Shown here in pieces: positions 4,684 to 9,807 of a DNA stretch of 9,807 nt. The notes beneath the pieces were generated by a model that saw nothing but the letters and a program-made list of their open reading frames with translations, had not been told where the DNA came from and did not search any database. Each line of letters begins with the position of its first letter. The first letter of the stretch is position 1. The translations under genes were made by a program, and so were the position numbers. The DNA comes from an uncultured Fusibacter sp. (GTDB lineage Bacteria > Bacillota > Clostridia > Peptostreptococcales > Acidaminobacteraceae), in assembly GCA_937958285.1 (NCBI GenBank), contig CALFXQ010000227.1:1-9807 (forward strand), given 5' to 3'.

Positions 4684-5865
4684 CTAGGAAGGATTTGTTG
4701 TGGATTTTTCGCTCAGGGTTTTGTAGCATGACTCGATTTGGTGTGAGGGTTCTACATTTAATTCATTATGCAAGTAGTCGAGGTATGTAATGTAGCACTT
4801 TGCCATTTCTTTAAAATCTCCAAGAAGGTTGTAAGCTGTCATCAATTGGAGACAAGCCTGTTCTTCGTCGGGAAAGTAGTAAAGTATATTCTTTAAGTAG
4901 ACAACAGCCTTATCGATTCTGTTGAGTGATAAAAAGTAATTAACTAATCGGTAGCTTAACAAACGATAGGTCCGATTAATAAATTCTCCATAGCTTGCAC
5001 TCCAAAGATAGGCGCGCGCACCAAAAAATTCACCTTTATACAATGAAGCGGCATCAACCATAGCTTCGATATCTGTTTCTGTGTCATTGGACACATCGGA
5101 ATTCTCAAGTGTCATTGTCAGTTTTTCGAACACCTTAAAATCTAAGAATAAGCCATCTGCATCAATTTGATAGCCGTACTTCTGTCTACTCACTTCGATG
5201 GGAATCATCTCTTTTAATAGGGTTTTTCGAAGCCTATACACTGTTGAGTAAAGATTCATCATACCGTTTTCGTGCTCAGTGTCCGGCCATAACACGTCAT
5301 ATAATTCTTCGTTACCGACACTTCTTCCTATGTTTAGCAATAAATAGGCAAATAATTCCTCTACTTTGCTGGTCATCCACTGTATTGGCATTTTTGAATG
5401 TGGTCCATAGACATTGAAACACCCAAGGGTGTTAATGCGACAGGGTTCAACAATCACACCCTCAAGGAGGCCCTCAAGGACGCCATCCACGATGCGTTGC
5501 TGTTCTCTGTTGCTCTGCAGCTTCTTTATTACGCGACTAATCTCGGACTTTTCGATGGGCTTTAACAAATAATCAATTGCATTTATATGAAACGCATCGA
5601 CAGCGTAATGACTGAAGGCTGTGACAAATACAATTTGGATGCTGGGACAAATATATTGAAGTCTTTCAGCCAACTCTAAGCCATTAATTTCTGGCATTTC
5701 AATGTCGATAAACGCCACATCTGGTTGAAGTATCGCGGCTTTTTCTAGAACATTAAGGGGATTAGAAAATTGTTCTAAGACCGTTATATGCTTTTTTTCT
5801 TCTAAAAACTTTTTTAATAGAAAATGATTTGGATGTTCATCGTCCACTGTTATCGCATACATCAT
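4684..5865 (-). CDS. Response regulator: REC + winged helix + BTAD (SARP-like)
   Basis: The 393-aa transcription factor has three parts. The receiver domain (1-115) has acidic pair D8-D9, phosphoacceptor D54 in FIDIEMPEINGLEL, T82 and K102 (LLKP), all intact. After a linker comes an OmpR-like winged helix (about 144-217) containing SKVEELFAYLLLN and NLYSTVYRLRKTL. A C-terminal bacterial transcriptional activator domain of TPR-like helices (about 240-390) ends with LQLMTAYNLLGDFKEMAKCY. This is the SARP-like layout with a receiver added in front. The ATG at 5863-5865 is followed directly by a second ATG; GGGTGG upstream is a modest binding site. It lies 16 bp after the PAS/LytS kinase and is the natural phosphorylation target within the operon. 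Its DNA targets are unknown. No terminator is visible after it. Confidence 0.88.
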   Translation of the reverse strand: MMYAITVDDEHPNHFLLKKFLEEKKHITVLEQFSNPLNVLEKAAILQPDVAFIDIEMPEINGLELAERLQYICPSIQIVFVTAFSHYAVDAFHINAIDYLLKPIEKSEISRVIKKLQSNREQQRIVDGVLEGLLEGVIVEPCRINTLGCFNVYGPHSKMPIQWMTSKVEELFAYLLLNIGRSVGNEELYDVLWPDTEHENGMMNLYSTVYRLRKTLLKEMIPIEVSRQKYGYQIDADGLFLDFKVFEKLTMTLENSDVSNDTETDIEAMVDAASLYKGEFFGARAYLWSASYGEFINRTYRLLSYRLVNYFLSLNRIDKAVVYLKNILYYFPDEEQACLQLMTAYNLLGDFKEMAKCYITYLDYLHNELNVEPSHQIESCYKTLSEKSTTNPS

Positions 5866-5881
5866 ATCAATTCACCACCCG

Positions 5882-6883
5882 TCATATATGAAGAAGTACC
5901 CTGACAACTGTTCCGCGACCTTCATGGCTACGGATTTTTATACACTTACCTGACTGTTTAAGTATGCGATAATTGATGTTAGATATTCGTGTGCCAATGG
6001 GACTTTGTTCGCTTATGAGGAGACGATTAATCAAATCTTTAGACATCCCAACACCATTATCGCAGACTAAAATCTCAATATAGTCATGCAATCGCTTGAT
6101 TCTTAATATAACGGTGCCGCCATGTGCTTTTTTTAACACACCATGGCGTATGGCCTTTGCAAACAGTGGCTCCACTACAAGAGGTATAATGTTGAAGTCT
6201 AAAAGGGCTGGATTAACGTCTATAATCACATTAAGTCGATCGCCAAATCTCGATTTTTGTATGGCTGAGTAGGTCTTAATCAATTCTACTGTTTTTTTGA
6301 CGGTGACACCGAGGTCATAGTCATCCACATCAAAAAGAAGCCTTAAGTAACGGCTAAAGTCTGTGAGAAGAGAGGCTGCTTTTGAGCTATCTGTATAACA
6401 CAGTGCGATGGCTGCACTTAAGGCATTGAAGATAAAGTGGGGCTTTAGCTGGGACTGAAGCGCATTCATTTCTAGCTTCATAATTCTGGACTGTTCGAGT
6501 TCTCGATGTGCCTGTAGTACATCGGCTTCCATTTTTTTTCTCGCAGATATATCTATGATTGCAAACCAAGCAATTGGTAGTAGCTCTTCTCGCAAGAGTA
6601 CCGCTGCAATTTGTACCCAGATAATGTGATGGTTAGAGTTTATAAGACGCAGTTTAAAGGTTTGCATCGCTCCAGTTTCAAAGAGGGTTTTGCTATAGGT
6701 GTTAAATCGGGCAAGGTCGTCCTTGTAAATATATGCATCTATAGACTGCTCCACTAAATGACTGCGAAGGGTGCCTAGTAACTCGGCTGCGGGAAGATTG
6801 GTAGCCTTTATGATGCCAACACCTGTAATGCCTACAAACGCTACAGGCCCTTGTTCAAATAAATCTGGATATTGAGTATTCAA
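5882..6883 (-). CDS. PAS-LytS-type sensor histidine kinase with altered N-box
   Basis: The 333-aa protein lacks membrane helices. A PAS domain occupies about residues 5-117 (EQGPVAFVGITG...IIDISARKKME), then a coiled-coil linker. The LytS/YehU-type dimerisation and phosphoacceptor motif follows, LQSQLKPHFIFNALSAA, with H149. The ATPase domain has a G1 box DNGVGMS and a G2-like GTRISNINYRI. The N-box should read P-L-V-E-N-A-I-K-H-G but reads PLFAKAIRHG: the Glu is Ala242 and the Mg-binding Asn is Lys243. ATP hydrolysis may therefore be weak or absent, and the protein could work mainly as a phosphatase, scaffold or heterodimer partner. The start is TTG 6881-6883 with AAGGTG five bases upstream; no ATG fits. 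It precedes the response regulator gene by 16 bp. Confidence 0.85.
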   Translation of the reverse strand: MNTQYPDLFEQGPVAFVGITGVGIIKATNLPAAELLGTLRSHLVEQSIDAYIYKDDLARFNTYSKTLFETGAMQTFKLRLINSNHHIIWVQIAAVLLREELLPIAWFAIIDISARKKMEADVLQAHRELEQSRIMKLEMNALQSQLKPHFIFNALSAAIALCYTDSSKAASLLTDFSRYLRLLFDVDDYDLGVTVKKTVELIKTYSAIQKSRFGDRLNVIIDVNPALLDFNIIPLVVEPLFAKAIRHGVLKKAHGGTVILRIKRLHDYIEILVCDNGVGMSKDLINRLLISEQSPIGTRISNINYRILKQSGKCIKIRSHEGRGTVVRVLLHI

Positions 6884-6888
6884 TACAT

Positions 6889-6894
6889 CACCTT
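6889..6894 (-). promoter_or_regulatory. Ribosome binding site for a TTG start, with an overlapping ATG-TAT-TGA mini-frame
   Basis: On the minus strand AAGGTG is followed by ATGTA and the TTG start of the PAS/LytS kinase. The ATG just after the site is out of frame and stops after two codons (ATG TAT TGA), with the TGA overlapping the TTG. Ribosomes could be drawn to the mini-frame, which would lower or couple kinase synthesis. Confidence 0.6.
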
Positions 6895-6910
6895 CTGACT
6901 TTAACAGGTA

Positions 6911-8473
6911 TCACGCATTGCTATGAGCGCGAAAGGATATCCATTTATCGACCATATCATAAAACTCATTAATATCTATGGGTTTAGACAGATAGTCATT
7001 CATTCCCACTTCGATACATCGTGCCCAATCCTCTTTAAGCACATGGGCTGTCATAGCTATTACTGGTGTAAGCTTTGAATCAGGTAGAAGGCGGAGCTGC
7101 TTAGTAGCTGTATAGCCATCCATCACAGGCATTTGAATATCCATCAGGATTAAGTCGAAAAGATGCTGTTTAAGGAGTTTTAATGCCTGTAAGCCATTCT
7201 CAGCGGTGGAAACTCGCCAACCTTTCTTTTGAATAATCCGTTGTGCCAAGAGCCTACAACCTGGTTCATCTTCTACTAAGAGGATGTGAAGAAGCTGCTG
7301 CTTCGGTTGCGTGGAATCGCCAACGGATGATTTTTCAATGGTCTTTTCGTCATTCTCGCCTACATCTAATTCACAGGTAAAGAAGAAAGTACTACCCTCA
7401 TCCACTTTACTTTCTATCCAAACATCGCCATTCATCTGTTCAACAAGACCCTTACAGATTGACAAACCGAGTCCTGTGCCACCATATTCTCTTGTGTTTG
7501 AATCATCAACTTGACTAAATGATTTAAACAAGACATCTATTTTTTCTGGCGAAATGCCAATTCCAGTATCCTTTACACTAAACTCCAATTTTACTTTTTT
7601 AGGTTTGTGACATTCCAGTCTTTTTACAAAGATATCAATGCGACCGAAGTGTGTGTATTTAACTGCGTTCCCCAGTAGGTTAACCAAAATCTGCTTTAGT
7701 CTAAAAGCATCTCCAAGTAAGTGAGTTGGTAAATCAGGCTCAATTATCGAATTTATAGCGATTTTTTTTTCGGTAGCTGTAAAACTAAAGAAGCTTAAGG
7801 TATCATCGATCACTTTTTCCAGGCTAAATCGGGCTTTTTCGAGCTTCATCTTACCTGCGGTAATTTTTGAATATACAAGAATATCATTTATTACGATCAA
7901 AAGAGATTCTGAGGATTTTCGTGAGATACTGAGATAATCCTTTTGCTCTTCAGTAAGCTCTGTGAGATCCAACAGTTGAAGATTGCCCATTATGACATTT
8001 AGAGGGGTGCGTATTTCGTGGCTCATGTTCGCTAAGAACTGGCTCTTTGCAGCGTTTGCAGCTTCAGCCTTTTCTTTAGCGATAATCAGATCTGTTTGAA
8101 AAGCCAACTCTTTATTCAAAATAATCAGTTCTGTAGTCTGTTTTAGTTTTTCTTCATTTTGATACATAAGTTCATTGTTCGCTATGATTAACTCCTCAGC
8201 TTGTTTTTCTTTTTCTTTGTTTTGGAAGTAGAGTGCCTTGTTTGCAAGTAAAAGCTTTTCTACCCAATTTTTAATTTCTTCGTTCTGTGCTAAAATTTCT
8301 TCTCCTTGAGCGGAAATTTCATCTTTCGCATCCTTAAGTGCCAGTAGTTGATTCGCATTTTCTTCGCTTTTAAGGGCTACTATATCTGAAAACAAGGCCA
8401 ATTCGGCGGTGTGATTTTGATTGACTCGACTTAGCTCATCTGTGTAGGATTCTTTTTTCTTATGTCTATCCAT
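6911..8473 (-). CDS. Hybrid sensor histidine kinase (coiled coil, HisKA, HATPase, REC)
   Basis: The 520-aa cytosolic protein has no PAS, GAF or membrane input domain. Residues 1-140 are a long coiled coil with a 21-residue repeat (74-94, 95-115, partial 116-126; core L-I-I-A-N-x-E-L-x-x-Q-N-E-E-K). HisKA follows with FLANMSHEIRTPLNVI (H152). The ATPase domain has N-box N269, DTGIGIS (302-308) and GGTGLGLS (331-338). The C-terminal receiver (about 394-515) has E401-D402, D445 in LMDIQMPVMDG, T475 and K497. All catalytic residues are present. There is no HPt domain here or elsewhere in the window, so phosphotransfer to the neighbouring regulator would need a separate HPt or direct action. The ATG is preceded by AAAAAGGAGAG at good spacing. 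It lies 58 bp after the cyclase and 27 bp before the PAS/LytS kinase. Confidence 0.92.
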   Translation of the reverse strand: MDRHKKKESYTDELSRVNQNHTAELALFSDIVALKSEENANQLLALKDAKDEISAQGEEILAQNEEIKNWVEKLLLANKALYFQNKEKEKQAEELIIANNELMYQNEEKLKQTTELIILNKELAFQTDLIIAKEKAEAANAAKSQFLANMSHEIRTPLNVIMGNLQLLDLTELTEEQKDYLSISRKSSESLLIVINDILVYSKITAGKMKLEKARFSLEKVIDDTLSFFSFTATEKKIAINSIIEPDLPTHLLGDAFRLKQILVNLLGNAVKYTHFGRIDIFVKRLECHKPKKVKLEFSVKDTGIGISPEKIDVLFKSFSQVDDSNTREYGGTGLGLSICKGLVEQMNGDVWIESKVDEGSTFFFTCELDVGENDEKTIEKSSVGDSTQPKQQLLHILLVEDEPGCRLLAQRIIQKKGWRVSTAENGLQALKLLKQHLFDLILMDIQMPVMDGYTATKQLRLLPDSKLTPVIAMTAHVLKEDWARCIEVGMNDYLSKPIDINEFYDMVDKWISFRAHSNA

Positions 8474-8490
8474 AAAGAGCTCTCCTTTTT

Positions 8491-8521
8491 GTGATACCTC
8501 TGTTCACTCACACTATATCAC
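8491..8521 (-). promoter_or_regulatory. Dyad GTGATA-N19-TATCAC before the hybrid kinase
   Basis: A 6-bp inverted repeat lies in the 58-bp gap between the cyclase and hybrid kinase genes, directly upstream of the kinase's ribosome binding site (8482-8490). It could be an operator or an RNA stem setting relative expression. It is not a terminator, since no T-run follows. Confidence 0.25.
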
Positions 8522-8531
8522 GCTTAACTCA

Positions 8532-9770
8532 TTAAAGTGCGTTTGGTCCCATAGTATCCTGCCTTTTTTTTTGATACATATTGTCTTCTGCTTTTTTAGA
8601 GATATCTGCAAGATGCACATCTTCTATGCGTTTCGTTGCATATCCAAGTGAAACGGAGACTGGTGCGGAGGCCACTGTTTTTGCTTTGCAAAGGCTCTCG
8701 ATATTTTTAATAATCCGCTCAGCTTCTTTTGATTCAGTTTTTGGAAGGATTATCATGAATTCGTCGCCGCCTATGCGTGTTACGATATCATCACCGCGAC
8801 AACTTTCTTGTAGGTTGTGGGCAACTGATTTTAAAAGCTCGTCGCCTGTAGCGTGCCCAAAGGAATCATTAATATGCTTAAGACCATTCACATCACCCAT
8901 AATTAGTGTGATAGGCAGGTTGCTCTTGGAATCGATCTTTACGAGATGCGCTTCATAAAATCTGCGGTTGTATAGACCCGTTAAAAAGTCATGATAGCTC
9001 TCGAACAGGGCTTGTTCTTCTTTATTCTTTTTTGTGGTTCGATCTTGCATCACCACGACGACGCCAACAGTCTCGCCGTTTTGCAGTATAATTGGAGCCA
9101 CACTGGCTTCGATAGATGTCTCTGTGCCATCTTTAGAGACTAAAAGGCTAGGTCTAGAGATTTTCTTAGTGACTTCACTACTAAAGGCGCGTTTAATGAT
9201 GTTCGATTGATTGGTTCTTGTTTTTTCAAAGATGACGTTAAATATCAAGGTAACGGGCTGATTAATCGCCAATGCTTGTGTCCAGCCGGTGAGTTGCTCA
9301 GCTACAGTGTTCATAAAAACCACATTGCCTCTTTTATCTGTGGAGATAACCCCATCGCCCACTGCGCCAAGGGTAGTTTCTAGAAGTTCGTGTTTAATTA
9401 GAAGCGCATGTTCCAATTGCTTTCTTACGGTGATATCTGTCAAAATGATTTTATAGCTGCCGCATTCTTTTTTAATACATTCTTTACCAAGGGTAAGTTG
9501 TACCCAAATCGTTCTTTTGTTCTTTTTTCTCATTCGAAGTTCTGTCGTTAGTACTTTTTTTGAAATGATGGCCTGCTGTACAATTTTTTCGTATTTTGGT
9601 AAGTCGCCTTTTAAAATAGATTGTTTGATGTTATCTCCTTTAACGCTATTTGGACTATAAGCGAGCATGATGCTTGCCGTTTCATTGCTTTCTAATATTT
9701 CACCCGCCATATTCACAGTAATATAGCCTACAGGCGCTTTATTGTACAATTCATAATATCGATTTTCCAA
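8532..9770 (-). CDS. PAS-PAS-GGDEF diguanylate cyclase
   Basis: The 412-aa cytosolic protein makes c-di-GMP from two GTP. PAS1 covers about residues 4-118 (YNKAPVGYITVNMAGEILESN...KIILTDITVRKQLE), PAS2 about 126-247 (LGAVGDGVISTDKRGNVVFMN...VVVMQDRT), and GGDEF about 256-408. The catalytic motif GGDEF (334-338) is intact, the metal and substrate region reads GDVNGLKHINDSFGH, and an inhibitory I-site RGDD (325-328) lies exactly five residues upstream, so product feedback is expected. No EAL or HD-GYP domain is attached. The chosen start is TTG 9768-9770 because GGAGG (9776-9780) sits five bases before it. A GTG at 9780-9782 would add four residues, and the frame has no stop up to the window edge, so a longer protein cannot be excluded. 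It is the first visible gene of the signalling cassette. Confidence 0.88.
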   Translation of the reverse strand: MENRYYELYNKAPVGYITVNMAGEILESNETASIMLAYSPNSVKGDNIKQSILKGDLPKYEKIVQQAIISKKVLTTELRMRKKNKRTIWVQLTLGKECIKKECGSYKIILTDITVRKQLEHALLIKHELLETTLGAVGDGVISTDKRGNVVFMNTVAEQLTGWTQALAINQPVTLIFNVIFEKTRTNQSNIIKRAFSSEVTKKISRPSLLVSKDGTETSIEASVAPIILQNGETVGVVVVMQDRTTKKNKEEQALFESYHDFLTGLYNRRFYEAHLVKIDSKSNLPITLIMGDVNGLKHINDSFGHATGDELLKSVAHNLQESCRGDDIVTRIGGDEFMIILPKTESKEAERIIKNIESLCKAKTVASAPVSVSLGYATKRIEDVHLADISKKAEDNMYQKKRQDTMGPNAL

Positions 9771-9775
9771 AGTAG

Positions 9776-9780
9776 CCTCC
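9776..9780 (-). promoter_or_regulatory. Ribosome binding site deciding a TTG start for the diguanylate cyclase
   Basis: GGAGG on the minus strand stands five bases before TTG 9770. The in-frame GTG at 9782 overlaps this site and has no purine-rich site of its own, so TTG is favoured. Confidence 0.6.
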
Positions 9781-9807
9781 ACTGTTGCATAGATATAGAC
9801 ACATTTC

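Noticed and set aside
8581..8958. Frame of 125 codons on + opposite the GGDEF domain, and one at 7311-7514 opposite the hybrid kinase.
   Set aside because: Shadow frames of strongly conserved catalytic domains; no binding site and no family resemblance.

Overview
The window looks like chromosomal DNA of a Gram-positive, low-to-moderate G+C bacterium, most likely a clostridial member of the Bacillota. The reasons are strong AGGAGG-type ribosome binding sites, use of TTG starts, an lmo0937-type micro-membrane protein, LytS-like kinases and tandem flavodoxin-fold iron-sulfur flavoproteins behind a TetR regulator. The genus cannot be fixed from the sequence alone. There are no rRNA or tRNA genes, no CRISPR array and no intact transposase.

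Left part, + strand (1-2500): a probable 3' tail of an upstream gene overlaps the start of a TetR/AcrR regulator. The TetR gene overlaps a flavodoxin-fold oxidoreductase with a C-x2-C-x2-C-x7-C cluster motif. After a gap holding a protein-like open frame without a start (probable gene remnant) comes a second, paralogous oxidoreductase. This reads as a small redox or detoxification operon with its own regulator.

Middle (2486-2805): a repeat-rich stretch, visibly richer in G+C than its surroundings, without a convincing gene. It holds a duplicated 14-mer that includes the stop codon of the preceding gene, a hairpin, four perfect 11-bp tandem repeats and a perfect 16-bp palindrome. It looks like a small non-autonomous element or REP-like unit.

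Convergent pair of units (2806-4515): a two-barrel PRC protein on + faces a three-gene minus-strand operon. That operon runs from an 86-aa charged helical protein, through a 49-aa lmo0937-type membrane peptide, to a YggT-family membrane protein. The two units share one very long, nearly perfect bidirectional terminator hairpin. The content suggests envelope or stress physiology.

Right part, minus strand (4684-9770): four closely spaced signalling genes run in the order PAS-PAS-GGDEF diguanylate cyclase, hybrid histidine kinase, PAS/LytS-type histidine kinase, and a response regulator with REC, winged-helix and BTAD domains. None shows a membrane segment, so the cassette probably senses a cytoplasmic signal and drives both c-di-GMP synthesis and transcription. 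The LytS-type kinase has lost the N-box asparagine normally needed for Mg-ATP binding, while the hybrid kinase keeps a full set of catalytic residues. A division of labour between a live kinase and a degenerate partner is therefore possible.
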